Shown here one piece after another: positions 51,244-60,791 of a stretch of 64,000 nucleotides of DNA (position 1 is its first letter; the number at the start of each line of letters is the position of its first letter). The stretch is from Phycisphaerales bacterium (GTDB taxonomy: Bacteria; Planctomycetota; Phycisphaerae; Phycisphaerales; SM1A02). Location: contig JASMLG010000087.1 in NCBI GenBank assembly GCA_030748805.1, positions 1 to 64,000 on the forward strand. Direction: 5' to 3'. A program made the translations under genes and the position numbers. The notes below the pieces were generated by a model that searched no databases, was not told where the DNA came from, and saw only the letters and a list, made by a program, of their open reading frames with translations.

Positions 51244-52050
51244 ATGAGAATTGGAGTTGTTGATTTTCTCAATACAGTCCCAATGATTGATGGGATATCA
51301 TTTGTTGAAGGTGTTGAATTAATAAAGAAAGTCCCCAGTGAACTTATAGGATGTCTCGAGAGAAATGAGGTTGATGTCGCGCTTGCGTCATCCATTGATT
51401 ACCAACGTAGCAATTCTGAATTGTGTATTTTGCCGGTTGGTGTTCTCAGTAGTGACGGAGAAACCCTTACTGTCAGACTTTGTAGCAGAAAACCGTTTGA
51501 TGAAATATCAAAAGTCTATTGCGATTCAGATAGTCATACTTCTGTTGCACTGTTACAGATAATATTTAATAAAGCGTTTAGTATTACACCTGAAATAGTA
51601 TCCTTGAATATACGTGAACTGGGTAAAGTCACATCTGATTGGCCTGAAACAGTTTTAATGATAGGTGATAAGGTTGTTACCAACAATACTGAATCAGAAT
51701 ACAAATATCAGTTAGATCTTGGGAGAGCTTGGCGAGATCAAACAGGTCTTCCGTTTGTATTTGCTACTTGGTTTGGTTTGTTTGATTTAAATCAGAATTT
51801 AGTTAATAAGATTTCGATGCTTCTCGATAGACAACTTCGCTTTAATTCTCATAAGATAGAAGAGGTTGTTTCTGCTAATGCAATTGATCGCGGTTGGAAT
51901 GTTGAACTTGCTAATAGTTATCTAACTAACAACATGCAGTATGAGTTTACAGATGAACATAAACAATCTTTGAAACTATTCTATGATTTGTCATATGACT
52001 GTGGTGCGATTGATAAAGTAACTCCACTTCGTTTTTTTGGCGACATATAA
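51244..52050 (+). CDS. mqnA: Chorismate dehydratase MqnA (futalosine pathway)
   Basis: MqnA turns chorismate into 3-enolpyruvylbenzoate, the first step of menaquinone synthesis by the futalosine route. The family start is MRIGVVDFLNTVPMIDGI; VDVALASSIDYQR, DSDSHTSVALLQIIF and FVFATWFGLFDLN follow. The frame extends to 51157, but ATG 51244 gives the family start. It implies menaquinone-based respiration. The next gene begins on the base after its stop codon. Confidence 0.9.
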   Translation: MRIGVVDFLNTVPMIDGISFVEGVELIKKVPSELIGCLERNEVDVALASSIDYQRSNSELCILPVGVLSSDGETLTVRLCSRKPFDEISKVYCDSDSHTSVALLQIIFNKAFSITPEIVSLNIRELGKVTSDWPETVLMIGDKVVTNNTESEYKYQLDLGRAWRDQTGLPFVFATWFGLFDLNQNLVNKISMLLDRQLRFNSHKIEEVVSANAIDRGWNVELANSYLTNNMQYEFTDEHKQSLKLFYDLSYDCGAIDKVTPLRFFGDI

Positions 52051-53643
52051 ATGCCCGTTGTTCCTAATTTTCATATTGAGCACATTTGCTCTCTGGCGCT
52101 TCAAATTAAGAGGGCGCCCCAGGCAGTTAGAATTTCCCAGTTAGAGAAGTCCGAAAAGTTAGTAAGTGAAATTACTGAGAATCAACTATATCCACTTGAT
52201 TATGTTGTTTACCGAATAACAAGATATAGGGACGAAAGACCCAATCAACCAATGCTCTTAGGGAGTGCTTTGCTAGGAGATCTTGTAGCATTGATTGCTG
52301 TAGTAAGCAGGACGCTCGATATTTCCGCTATTGGAACTATGACAATCAAGGAAGTTACAAAACGTTTAAATGTATCTCAGAGGACAATCAATCGGCTTAG
52401 GAAAGAGGGCTTGGTTTTCCGTTGGGTTAAAGAAGCAAACGGAACTAGGAGACTTGGCTGTTCGGAACAGGCACTAGAGTTATTTAGAGACAGCAACAAA
52501 AAGCGATTGGAAACAGCGGCTAAATTTACTCGTTTAACAAAAAGCGAGCAGCAAGCAATTGTTAAATTAGCGATGCAATACAGAGGAAGCGGTAAATCGC
52601 TGAATGATGTTGCCAAGGAACTTTCAAATAAATCAGAAAGGGGACACGAAACAATACGAATGCTTTTACAAAGTGTTGACCAAACGAATAAAGAACTATC
52701 CAAACCCCCACCTTTGTCCAGACAAAAAGTAAGGGCAATCGAAAAAGAAATACAAGCAGGTATTCCTTGGACTACGCTTGCTAGTCGGCACCACAGAAGC
52801 GTTGGAGCACTACGAAAGTCATTAGCTAGGTTGAGAGCAACACGTCTATCTCAACTAGAAATACATCATGTTGAATTGGATATTTTTAATCGAGAAGATG
52901 CCGAAAATGTAATTCTCGGTTCGCCAATTGTTCAACAACTTCGACCACCTGTATTATCAATTAATCCACTTGAATTCGGATCGTTGGAACTAGAACGATC
53001 AAATTCTGATGAAATAGCAATTGTTTCTGCAATGCACTTACTAAGAAGACGCGCGAGTATTCAGTCAAATAAACTGAGTTATTCCCCTCGAGAAACATCT
53101 CTTGATCGAATTGAGACGGATTTACTTTGGGCATACTTATTACAACAAGAATTAATGATGATGTCGTTCAGGTCATCTCTAGCAGTTGCTGTTCAGCATG
53201 CAGGTAGACCGCTTCATGAATTAACCTCAAGCAGAATAACCTCACTCGTCAGAGAGGTCATTAATGTTGTTGGAACTGAGTGTGGAAAGCTAGATCCAAC
53301 TAAGGGGCAAAAAACGATAAGCACGCCGTCATCTGTGCTTGATAGGGAATTATCTTCTAATGAAATTATTATATCTCCATCTCGGGCAGCAGCTCGTCAT
53401 AAAACTCCAACAATTGAATGCCCATTTCACGAGGTAGTTCAATGGTCTTATCTTATACCTCGAGTCGATTTGCCATTAATTGCAAAAAAAACTTCAGACG
53501 AACTTTCTGAATTGGTTTCTTTAAAGTTCGGATGGAGTGGTAGACCTAGAACTGTTGATGAAATTTCGATATTACTCAACCGTAGCCGAAATTGGGTTTC
53601 TCGGCAGTTGCGAAATGTGAATGTTAAAAGATCCCTCGATTAG
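52051..53643 (+). CDS. Large multi-HTH, sigma-like DNA-binding protein
   Basis: I do not recognise the family of this 530-residue protein. Four helix-turn-helix-like segments can be read: MTIKEVTKRLNVSQRTINRL (97-116), a second around SLNDVAKELSNKSERGHETI (183-202), a third around IPWTTLASRHHRSVGALRKS (238-257), and one at the end, TVDEISILLNRSRNWVSRQL. Between the third and last lies a helical region (LLWAYLLQQELMMMSFRSSL and following) that weakly recalls sigma-70 region 2. It is cytoplasmic. The start lies immediately after the mqnA stop, so the two share a transcript. It may be a divergent sigma factor or a novel regulator. Confidence 0.7.
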   Translation: MPVVPNFHIEHICSLALQIKRAPQAVRISQLEKSEKLVSEITENQLYPLDYVVYRITRYRDERPNQPMLLGSALLGDLVALIAVVSRTLDISAIGTMTIKEVTKRLNVSQRTINRLRKEGLVFRWVKEANGTRRLGCSEQALELFRDSNKKRLETAAKFTRLTKSEQQAIVKLAMQYRGSGKSLNDVAKELSNKSERGHETIRMLLQSVDQTNKELSKPPPLSRQKVRAIEKEIQAGIPWTTLASRHHRSVGALRKSLARLRATRLSQLEIHHVELDIFNREDAENVILGSPIVQQLRPPVLSINPLEFGSLELERSNSDEIAIVSAMHLLRRRASIQSNKLSYSPRETSLDRIETDLLWAYLLQQELMMMSFRSSLAVAVQHAGRPLHELTSSRITSLVREVINVVGTECGKLDPTKGQKTISTPSSVLDRELSSNEIIISPSRAAARHKTPTIECPFHEVVQWSYLIPRVDLPLIAKKTSDELSELVSLKFGWSGRPRTVDEISILLNRSRNWVSRQLRNVNVKRSLD

Positions 53644-53658
53644 TTTCGAGGGATCTTT
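53629..53658. terminator. Bidirectional terminator overlapping a stop codon
   Basis: GATCCCTCGA and TCGAGGGATC pair perfectly, with the multi-HTH gene's TAG in the loop. AAAA precedes and TTT follows, so it can serve both this gene and the convergent rpsI. Confidence 0.8.
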
Positions 53659-53675
53659 GTGAAATGTAATCTGAA

Positions 53676-54197
53676 TTAACGTTTCGAGAATTGGAATCGT
53701 TTGCGTGCTCCGGGCTGGCCTGGTTTCTTTCTCTCAACGCGTCTGGGATCACGTGTTAAGTAACCGTTGTCTCTCAGAACGCTATCAAGTGCAGGATCAT
53801 ATTTTGCAAGTGCTCGACCAAGTCCTAAGATAATTGCTCCAGACTGACCTGTATAACCACCGCCGTTTGTATTTACAAATACATCTAGGGAGCCCTTTGT
53901 ATTTGTTTTTTCTAGAACTTTTACAATGTCTTGATGATCACGAAGTTCAGAGAAATAATCGGTTAATTCTTTCTTATTAACATTGAATATTCCGTTTCCT
54001 GGACGAACTCGAACTCGTGCGACTGCTGCTTTACGTCTGCCAGTTCCCCACCACCAATGGCCATCTTGAGGTGTAGTTTTTGGCTCCGAATTACTCTTTA
54101 CTTTGGTTGACGTTTCTGTTTTTGCTTCAACTATCTCAGGGGTAGTTTCTTCTACAGAATCGATATTTTCTTTTGCTGGCTTGTTGTCTTCAGTCAT
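53676..54197 (-). CDS. rpsI: 30S ribosomal protein uS9 with acidic N-terminal extension
   Basis: The C-terminal about 128 residues are a normal uS9: GTGRRKAAVARVRVRPGNG, FVNTNGGGYTGQSGAI, LGLGRALAKYDP, DPRRVERKKPGQPGARKRFQ and the conserved ending FSKR. The first about 45 residues (starting MTEDNKPAKENIDSVEET) are acidic, Thr/Glu-rich and probably disordered, and are absent from typical bacterial S9. The gene follows rplM by 78 nt, the usual order. Confidence 0.94.
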   Translation of the reverse strand: MTEDNKPAKENIDSVEETTPEIVEAKTETSTKVKSNSEPKTTPQDGHWWWGTGRRKAAVARVRVRPGNGIFNVNKKELTDYFSELRDHQDIVKVLEKTNTKGSLDVFVNTNGGGYTGQSGAIILGLGRALAKYDPALDSVLRDNGYLTRDPRRVERKKPGQPGARKRFQFSKR

Positions 54198-54275
54198 TTG
54201 TTCGTAAGCTCTTGGAGCTCCTCTTGAGAACTGTGTTAATTTAATTACCGAACGTCGGTAATGGTGGTTATTACG

Positions 54276-54710
54276 TTAGCAGACAAGTGCTTCCGGTTTT
54301 TGGTTTGTATGTGGGTGGGTAGCTCCAGCATAAACTTTAAGTCGTCGAAACATATCTCGACCGAGTTTTGTCTTTGGGAGCATCCTTCGAACAGCTTGTT
54401 CAACGATTCGACCAGGTGTCTTATCAATTATGTCTGTGTACTTATGGGCTTTTAGGCCACCCGGATATCCACTGTAAACCAATTGTGTTTTTTGCTCTAG
54501 TTTCTTTCCAGTCAACACTACCTTTTCGGCATTGGTTACTACTACAAAGTCACCAGATAGTACGTGTGGCGTCCATTCTGGGCGGTGCTTACCCATCAAG
54601 TGTGTTGCGATAGTTGTTGCCATTCGACCAAGCGTTTGACCTTCAGCATCGATATGTAACCATTTTGGCTCAATATCTCCTGTCTTAGCAAATGTAGTTT
54701 GACGTGGCAT
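54276..54710 (-). CDS. rplM: 50S ribosomal protein uL13
   Basis: A 144-residue uL13 with [47 protein letters not shown] and [26 protein letters not shown] 54710 gives the normal start, preceded by AAGGAAA. It forms the common rplM-rpsI operon. Confidence 0.95.
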   Translation of the reverse strand: MPRQTTFAKTGDIEPKWLHIDAEGQTLGRMATTIATHLMGKHRPEWTPHVLSGDFVVVTNAEKVVLTGKKLEQKTQLVYSGYPGGLKAHKYTDIIDKTPGRIVEQAVRRMLPKTKLGRDMFRRLKVYAGATHPHTNQKPEALVC

Positions 54711-54755
54711 AATCCTGTTTCCTTCTGTGCCCTTAAAAAAGTGGGGCGAACGTGG

Positions 54756-54779
54756 AAATGTACCGAAAAACGTACATTT
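54756..54779. promoter_or_regulatory. Hairpin between rplM and the CPBP gene
   Basis: AAATGTAC and GTACATTT pair perfectly around an 8-nt loop in the divergent gap. It could be an operator or part of an rplM mRNA leader. A promoter for the CPBP gene overlaps its right edge: TTGTCA (54779-54784) and TATAAA (54801-54806), 16 nt apart, which would start transcription at or next to the ATG. Confidence 0.4.
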
Positions 54780-54809
54780 TGTCAACTATGGTGGTGGTAT
54801 TATAAAACA

Positions 54810-56201
54810 ATGGATAAACACCGATCGCCATTTGTCAAACTGTCTTGGCTACTGATTATTTTGCTAGTTTTTGGGATTGCAGCAATACAAACCATGCCTG
54901 AGAAGGTCGAAAATGGTGACTCGGAAGATCCAGTCGGTCTATTAATGACTCAAATACAAGGGGAATATTTACTGGGTGTCGCTTCGCTCCTTGGGGCAAA
55001 AAACGAGATTGCCTCTCAAGCGATTATTCTTGATGCAGGTTCTGTTTCTCAAAGGCAAAGGTATATGGCATTTATGATTGCACTGGGAGAGCCAGAGTTA
55101 GCGAAACAATCAGCACTAAAAATGAGAGTAGAGATTGCCGACTATGACATTGAAATGACAGAACAGCAGACAAAAATACAGGAAGAATTGGATTTATTAG
55201 CCGATGGTGTTATTGCTAGTGATACTGATTATTCTCTTGAAGAATCTCTAGGGTGGTTCGGTAAACTTGTTGTTGCAAATGAAACAGAGAAAGACATGAT
55301 GGAGTCAGAAGCTGGAACAAAGGTTCTGACTGTAGTAGTTGTAGTTTCGCTTGTAACTGTTGCTGCAATTGCAGGATTTATTGGTGTTATTATTTTGTTA
55401 GTAAGAGCGCTGGGAGGTTATTTAAGATCTGGATTGGTTGATTCAGAAAAACACCACGGGATTTACGCAGAAGTATTCGTGGTTTGGCTAATCCTATTTA
55501 CCATATTGATGATAGTTGCTGGAGTACTTGGGAATCTAATTGCGGGTAACAATACTTTCGTATCCATGCTTTTCTTACTCGGTGCTTTTTTATCTAGTTT
55601 ATCGGCACTTGCTTGGGCAAGGGTTCGGGGTGTTGGGTGGTCTCAAATAAGAAAAGACATAGGCTGGGTAAAAGGAAAGGGTGTTTTAACAGAGTGTGCC
55701 TGGGGGGTAGCTGGATATGCAATGATGCTCCCAATTCTTGCGGTGGGTATTTTGCTTGTTTTGCTTTTTATATTAATCCAATCAGTTCTCTTGGGGGATT
55801 CGGCATCAAATCCTTTTGCTGGAACAGGTGGTCCCTCTCATCCAATGGTCCTTGATATTGCAAGTGGGGGATGGTCGGTGAGAATACTGCTCGTGGTCTT
55901 GGCTGCAGTTGTAGCACCAATTGTTGAAGAAACAATGTTTCGTGGCGTGCTGTATCGCCAGTTGAGAACATCTTCGAATAAATTGATATTACCTCTCAGT
56001 ATTATTGGAAGTATTTTGTTAACTTCATTTATTTTTGCTGCAATACATCCACAGGGCTGGGTTGCAATTCCTGCGTTAATGGCAATTGCAATTGGCATGA
56101 ACATAATGAGAGAATGGCGTGGGACTCTTATTCCATCAATAATTGTCCATGGAGTTAGCAACGGCTTGGTCATCTCGCTGATGCTTGTGTTTCTAAGTTG
56201 A
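54810..56201 (+). CDS. CPBP family intramembrane protease
   Basis: The C-terminal about 200 residues hold the membrane-embedded glutamic protease (CAAX protease/Abi) motifs: APIVEETMFRGVLYRQL (EExxxR), FAAIHPQGW (FxxxH) and SIIVHGVSNGLV (HxxxN). The N-terminal about 170 residues start with one membrane helix and continue as a helical region, likely periplasmic, that is not typical of the family. The ATG at 54810 starts that first helix; the longer frame overlaps rplM on the opposite strand. Substrates are unknown. Confidence 0.88.
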   Translation: MDKHRSPFVKLSWLLIILLVFGIAAIQTMPEKVENGDSEDPVGLLMTQIQGEYLLGVASLLGAKNEIASQAIILDAGSVSQRQRYMAFMIALGEPELAKQSALKMRVEIADYDIEMTEQQTKIQEELDLLADGVIASDTDYSLEESLGWFGKLVVANETEKDMMESEAGTKVLTVVVVVSLVTVAAIAGFIGVIILLVRALGGYLRSGLVDSEKHHGIYAEVFVVWLILFTILMIVAGVLGNLIAGNNTFVSMLFLLGAFLSSLSALAWARVRGVGWSQIRKDIGWVKGKGVLTECAWGVAGYAMMLPILAVGILLVLLFILIQSVLLGDSASNPFAGTGGPSHPMVLDIASGGWSVRILLVVLAAVVAPIVEETMFRGVLYRQLRTSSNKLILPLSIIGSILLTSFIFAAIHPQGWVAIPALMAIAIGMNIMREWRGTLIPSIIVHGVSNGLVISLMLVFLS

Positions 56202-56340
56202 CTATTGATGTAAGACCACCTATCAACTGAAAAATATATCCAATGTCTGTCTCACCTGTTTACTTCGTAACTTTGTCAGCATAAACAGTGCAAGTATGAC
56301 TAAGTCAGCAACGCTGCAGAGAAGAATATCTTTGCTGTTT

Positions 56341-57429
56341 TTAGTTTATGGTGAGAGTTGGACGGGAGGTAGTGTAATTCTCAGAAGCATTGGATAGGTT
56401 GTTGCAAACTTTATCAAAAGCACTCGACATAGTTTCGTTAATTTCCCAATTCTTAAGGGGATCACCAGTGTCTGCGTTAATTCTCATTTTCGGATGAATT
56501 GGAATTCCTCCTAGATAATCCAAGTTCATAGCAGATGCCATCTGTTCACCACCTCCTCTGCCGAAGAGGTCATATTCCTTTCCATCATCAGCAACAAAAT
56601 AAGACATGTTTTCAACAAGCCCTAATATAGGAACACCTAGTTGTTGGAACATTCTAACTGCTCGTCGTGCATCATCTTGAGCTACAACTTGAGGGGTACA
56701 AACAATCACAGCACCTGAAAGGGGAAGTAGTTGCGCAAGAGAGAGTGGTACATCTCCCGTTCCTGGTGGTAAATCTACAATTAGATAATCAAGATCTCCC
56801 CAGTTTGTTTGAGTTGCAAGTTGGCTGAACGCGCTGTGAGCTCTTGGTCCTCTCCAAATAAGTGCGCGGTCTGGTTCAACTAGTTTTCCAATTGTCATTG
56901 CTTCTATTCCATGAACTTTGAAAGGAAACAAAAGGTTGTTTTCGGCTTTCATTTCTTCTCTTTGAAGCCCTAGCATTGTTGGCATAGATGGTCCGTATAT
57001 GTCTCCATCTAGTAAACCAACCTTAAAACCATGCCTTGCAAGTCCTACGGCTAGGGTTGTTGCAACTGTGGATTTTCCTACTCCACCCTTACCAGCTCCG
57101 ACTGCAATTATTTTTTTTACATTTGGAAGTGGGTTTGTTTCTTGCCTAACTTGTTCATTTGCACTTCGTGTATCCTCGGTGAAGGTGATTTCAATTGCAC
57201 CAACTTGTTCGTGACATTCATTTCCTGTAGCACGAATCGCTGCTGCAATTTGCTCTTGAAACATAACTCGAAGTTGACTGTCTGCCGAAGATAACTCAAT
57301 TTCAATAGAAATATTGTCACCTTCTGTTTTGATGTCTTTAACCATCCCAGATGTCACAATGTCCTTTCCTGATTCAGGATTGATGATTGAACCGAGCGCA
57401 TTGCGTAAATTTGCGGGTTGTATGGGCAT
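56341..57429 (-). CDS. mrp: Mrp/ApbC-type P-loop ATPase, Fe-S carrier
   Basis: Mrp proteins bind and deliver Fe-S clusters. A DUF59/MIP18-like N-terminal domain (about 95 residues) precedes the deviant Walker A VGAGKGGVGKSTVAT, GLLDGDIYGPSMPTMLG, DYLIVDLPPGTGDVPLS and GLVENMSYF. Typical Mrp has a CxxC in the segment after ENMSYF; here the segment reads FVADDGKEYDLFG without cysteines, so cluster binding may differ. Length 362 is normal. Confidence 0.9.
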   Translation of the reverse strand: MPIQPANLRNALGSIINPESGKDIVTSGMVKDIKTEGDNISIEIELSSADSQLRVMFQEQIAAAIRATGNECHEQVGAIEITFTEDTRSANEQVRQETNPLPNVKKIIAVGAGKGGVGKSTVATTLAVGLARHGFKVGLLDGDIYGPSMPTMLGLQREEMKAENNLLFPFKVHGIEAMTIGKLVEPDRALIWRGPRAHSAFSQLATQTNWGDLDYLIVDLPPGTGDVPLSLAQLLPLSGAVIVCTPQVVAQDDARRAVRMFQQLGVPILGLVENMSYFVADDGKEYDLFGRGGGEQMASAMNLDYLGGIPIHPKMRINADTGDPLKNWEINETMSSAFDKVCNNLSNASENYTTSRPTLTIN

Positions 57430-57511
57430 AAATTACCTTTCTTCTGGAAAACTTGGCATTATATTGTACGTGTTAGCCGTTGAATTAGATACCAACAAAA
57501 GGAGCTTACTT

Positions 57512-58240
57512 ATGTTTAAGCAATCCACATTTATTGTCTCAGCAGTTGCATGCGTTTTTTCTTGTTCAATAATTTTTGCAGAACCACCAGCAGATGATTT
57601 GCTAGCAGGACCAACAATCGAGAAAGAAGATGTAAGTGAAAATGATTTACTTTCACGAAGATTGAGTGAGACAGGCAAAAAAAATAAAATAAACTCAAAA
57701 CAACAAATACGTATGTGGATGTCAACTTTGGAATTAATTAATTTGACCATAGATCAAAAAATAAAAGTTCATGCAATTGTTAAAGAACTTCGAAACAAAC
57801 AAAACGATTTTCAAAAGAAACACGGCGAAGAAATTGCTTCGCTTCGAAAAGAACAAAACAACGCAAAGAAAAGCGACAGTGAGTTGTCTAGCGATTCAAA
57901 AACTAGGATGCTTGAATTGATGAAACTAGCTCCAGATGTGACGGAATATCAAGATCGAGCATGGGTATTGTTAAGTGTTGACCAGCAAAATGACTTCAAA
58001 AAACATTACCAACTAAAAATTGATGAAGAGATGAAACGCAAGGAAGAGCGTAAACTAAAAGACCTTCCTATGAGTGATGAGCCGACTAATCGAGGATTTT
58101 CACCTGAGGATTCTTTGCTTCGGGACAAGAAGGTTAATCCAAAGGACGATTTTATTGAAAGACATGATGATTCGGTTGACAAAGACAGTATGAGGAGAAT
58201 TAAATTTTTGCGCCGTCTCCAAGAACTAAAAGAGGATTAG
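57512..58240 (+). CDS. Secreted charged helical protein (LTXXQ/Spy-like)
   Basis: A signal peptide (FIVSAVACVFSCSIIFA) is followed by about 215 very charged residues, mainly helical, with two stretches resembling the LTXXQ motif of Spy/CpxP-like periplasmic proteins (INLTIDQKIKVHAIVKELR and LLSVDQQNDFKKHY). No enzyme motif is present. The ATG at 57512 has AAAGGAG 8 nt upstream. Its last 4 nt overlap the convergent glycoside hydrolase-like gene. A periplasmic chaperone-like role is only a guess. Confidence 0.7.
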   Translation: MFKQSTFIVSAVACVFSCSIIFAEPPADDLLAGPTIEKEDVSENDLLSRRLSETGKKNKINSKQQIRMWMSTLELINLTIDQKIKVHAIVKELRNKQNDFQKKHGEEIASLRKEQNNAKKSDSELSSDSKTRMLELMKLAPDVTEYQDRAWVLLSVDQQNDFKKHYQLKIDEEMKRKEERKLKDLPMSDEPTNRGFSPEDSLLRDKKVNPKDDFIERHDDSVDKDSMRRIKFLRRLQELKED

Positions 58241-59328
58241 TTTTCGCGACCCGAAGGAATCCGCCCACTTTGGACTTTGTCTTCTCTTATTCGACCATCA
58301 GTGGTACGTTCTTCTTGAACGCGGTCATCTCTAATTTTTTGCCCACCTGATTTTTTTAAGATTTCCCCGCTATTTTGCGGTTCTGGTAGACCATATTGAC
58401 AAATTGATTTTTTACTTGGAGTCACAATCACGTTTTTGCCTATCATTGCTTTTTCCCAAGCGGTGACAAGTGCTTGAAGTAATTTGAAATATCTTGTGTG
58501 TCGAATGTCCAACATCTCCCACTCGTTTTCAGAAGTGAAGCCATAAGAATCCCACAGAATTAGACCTTGGATGCGATGCTGGTTCCCGTCAGAATCAATC
58601 CACACTGCTTGCATTGCAGAGTTGACTTGTCTTAGAAATACGTCATCAGGAACGAAGTAAGAACGGTCTCCACCTTCTCCAGTGAATCTTGGAGAAACAT
58701 AAACATACACTGGCATCCTGCCACCCGAGGCTGCAAGTACTCTTTCAATATGTTTTTTTGTCAAGCCGGAATTATTTTTTCCTCGGCTACTATCATATGC
58801 ATCGGGGTAAAGAGCTATGCAAGATGAGAGTAGAGGTTCAAGAGAAAGTCCACGATTAATCCAAGATTCACTAGTGTTTCTCATTATTGGAAGTCCCCAA
58901 TAGCCCCATTGCGCGTTGGGGGCTGCTCTTAGCGCAACTCGAATTCCTTCTATGTATACCTCTAAAATATCTTGTAATCGTTCAGGACTTATATCCTTTG
59001 ATGAGAGTTCTTTCCACCAAGGTTTTTCATAATCCATAACAACCGGACCACAATAATCAATTGGAATATTTTGGTTTACCCAATCAGAAAACCGTTCAAT
59101 GTTTTTTTCGGTTATCTCTCCTGATTCATTCCAATCAACACCTCCATGATAAGCCATCGGAACTCTGGTAATACCCATAGAAGTTGTATAAGAGATAGTT
59201 TGCTTGCCTTGGTTTGGAGCAGTCCATTTAATTGCGTTATAGACCATGGGACTCCAATCACCAGACGAAGTTTTTGCCATGAGAAAACACATAAAGGTTG
59301 AACAAACTAAGTAAGTAATAATTTTCAT
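58237..59328 (-). CDS. Secreted GH56/hyaluronidase-like protein
   Basis: An exported protein of 363 residues. The pattern VVMDYEKPWW resembles the catalytic DxE strand of GH56 hyaluronidases (DWEEWRP), and WGYWGLP and CIALYPDAYDS match the positions of conserved segments in that fold, so a glycosidase acting on acidic polysaccharide is plausible. The last about 40 residues are a repetitive Arg/Asp/Glu tail (units like DDRVQEERTTDGRI). It lies beside polysaccharide genes. Confidence 0.65.
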   Translation of the reverse strand: MKIITYLVCSTFMCFLMAKTSSGDWSPMVYNAIKWTAPNQGKQTISYTTSMGITRVPMAYHGGVDWNESGEITEKNIERFSDWVNQNIPIDYCGPVVMDYEKPWWKELSSKDISPERLQDILEVYIEGIRVALRAAPNAQWGYWGLPIMRNTSESWINRGLSLEPLLSSCIALYPDAYDSSRGKNNSGLTKKHIERVLAASGGRMPVYVYVSPRFTGEGGDRSYFVPDDVFLRQVNSAMQAVWIDSDGNQHRIQGLILWDSYGFTSENEWEMLDIRHTRYFKLLQALVTAWEKAMIGKNVIVTPSKKSICQYGLPEPQNSGEILKKSGGQKIRDDRVQEERTTDGRIREDKVQSGRIPSGREN

Positions 59329-59348
59329 AGAATAGTTTTACCATATTT

Positions 59349-60791
59349 GTGGAATTGGCGAGAAGTCACCCGCAGATTACCGATACCCTTAAAGCAATAT
59401 TTACTATGGAACGTACAGATATCTACATCCAATTGGTCATGGAACAACCGGTTATTCTATTGCCAGTTATCTTGTTGGTGCTGGCATTTTTTGTGGTTCC
59501 AGTAGATAAACGGCTGTTTTTGACACTACTCATTTTGGTTCCTTGGCTAACTGTAGCAAGGTCTCCTGGTCTTGGACCCCTTTCTGCTGCGGCAAAACTT
59601 AGTTCAGGAGGTGCTTATCTCCTCATTGCATTGTCTGCCTTAATGCACCCTGGACCAAAAAGACAAATTCCGGGTGTGGTGTGGCTTTTTGTAATTGTTG
59701 CTTGTATGGGAATTGTATTTGTGCTAACCGTACAAGAGAGGATGCTTGCATTTATCTTGAGATCACAATGGGTGTGTGTTACATTGGCTGGAGTTTTAAC
59801 GGCCCGTACGATTGTTTCGTATTCAGACCTTAAAAGAATAATTAACGCTTTGACTTTTGGATGTGTTCTCGCGCTTGCAGTACCAATATCTTCTTTAATT
59901 TTGTTTCCGGGAGAATCTTTTTTACGTGGTATTGGACGTTTTCAACCTTGGGGCGCAAACTCTAACCAAACAGGAATGTTATTTGCCTTAGCGACACCAC
60001 TTTTTGCCTACGCAGGGATGGTGTATAGGAAAATATCGTTTAGACCAATTTTTACATCATTACTAATGCTTACTATTGGTATGGCTCTTCTTACCGCAAG
60101 TAGGCAAACGATGATTGCAATTATTATGGTAATGCTTCCAATCTTGTTGGCAATCTCTAAGAGACCAGTCATGATGCTCCTTGGAATAATCGCAGCAGCA
60201 ATTGCCTTGCCTTTCATTTTTTCTTTGGGTGCAGATGCAAATATGGAACGGTTTGGTACTCTTCAGACGGGTCGATTAGATATTTGGTCTGCATATTGGA
60301 GTGACGTGTTTCCAAGACGACCACTTTTTGGTCTTCTTGGTACTAGCGGAGAATCATATTTCAAGGCGGTAAACGAAGTAGGGCAACATCCACATAATGC
60401 TTGGTTTTATCTGATGTATATAGGTGGAGCTGCATTTGCATTACCGATGGTCTATCTAACAATTTACTCAACAATATGTGGATATAAATTATGGCGTTTT
60501 AGAAAACTATTGCCAGGCGATCCTCTGTTGTACAGCGTTTTAGTGGTTCTTCTAGTTGCAATGTACATTCAGGGTATTTTTAATCAAGTTGTATATTGGC
60601 CTACTTATACTTGGTCGTATTTGCATGTAGTACTCGCGAGTATTTTTATGTGCATATGGCGAGATATTCAAGAAGGAAGAACAGAGGAGGCACTGTATGA
60701 TGATGAACCACCGTCAGATGATTATGATATCGAATCTGCAGCTCTGGAAAATTTTGAGGACTTTGATGATGATCATCGACTTGCGAGTTGA
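59349..60791 (+). CDS. O-antigen ligase/Wzy-like polysaccharide polymerase
   Basis: A polytopic membrane protein (about 12 helices) with the Wzy_C features: a large loop carrying GRFQPWGANSNQTGMLFALA, RLDIWSAYWSDVFPRRPLFG and GQHPHNAWFYLMY. These mark O-antigen ligases and exopolysaccharide polymerases. The last 50 residues are acidic and cytoplasmic. The GTG at 59349 or ATG at 59406 could be the start. Its 3' end overlaps the convergent flippase by 19 bp. Confidence 0.82.
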   Translation: MELARSHPQITDTLKAIFTMERTDIYIQLVMEQPVILLPVILLVLAFFVVPVDKRLFLTLLILVPWLTVARSPGLGPLSAAAKLSSGGAYLLIALSALMHPGPKRQIPGVVWLFVIVACMGIVFVLTVQERMLAFILRSQWVCVTLAGVLTARTIVSYSDLKRIINALTFGCVLALAVPISSLILFPGESFLRGIGRFQPWGANSNQTGMLFALATPLFAYAGMVYRKISFRPIFTSLLMLTIGMALLTASRQTMIAIIMVMLPILLAISKRPVMMLLGIIAAAIALPFIFSLGADANMERFGTLQTGRLDIWSAYWSDVFPRRPLFGLLGTSGESYFKAVNEVGQHPHNAWFYLMYIGGAAFALPMVYLTIYSTICGYKLWRFRKLLPGDPLLYSVLVVLLVAMYIQGIFNQVVYWPTYTWSYLHVVLASIFMCIWRDIQEGRTEEALYDDEPPSDDYDIESAALENFEDFDDDHRLAS

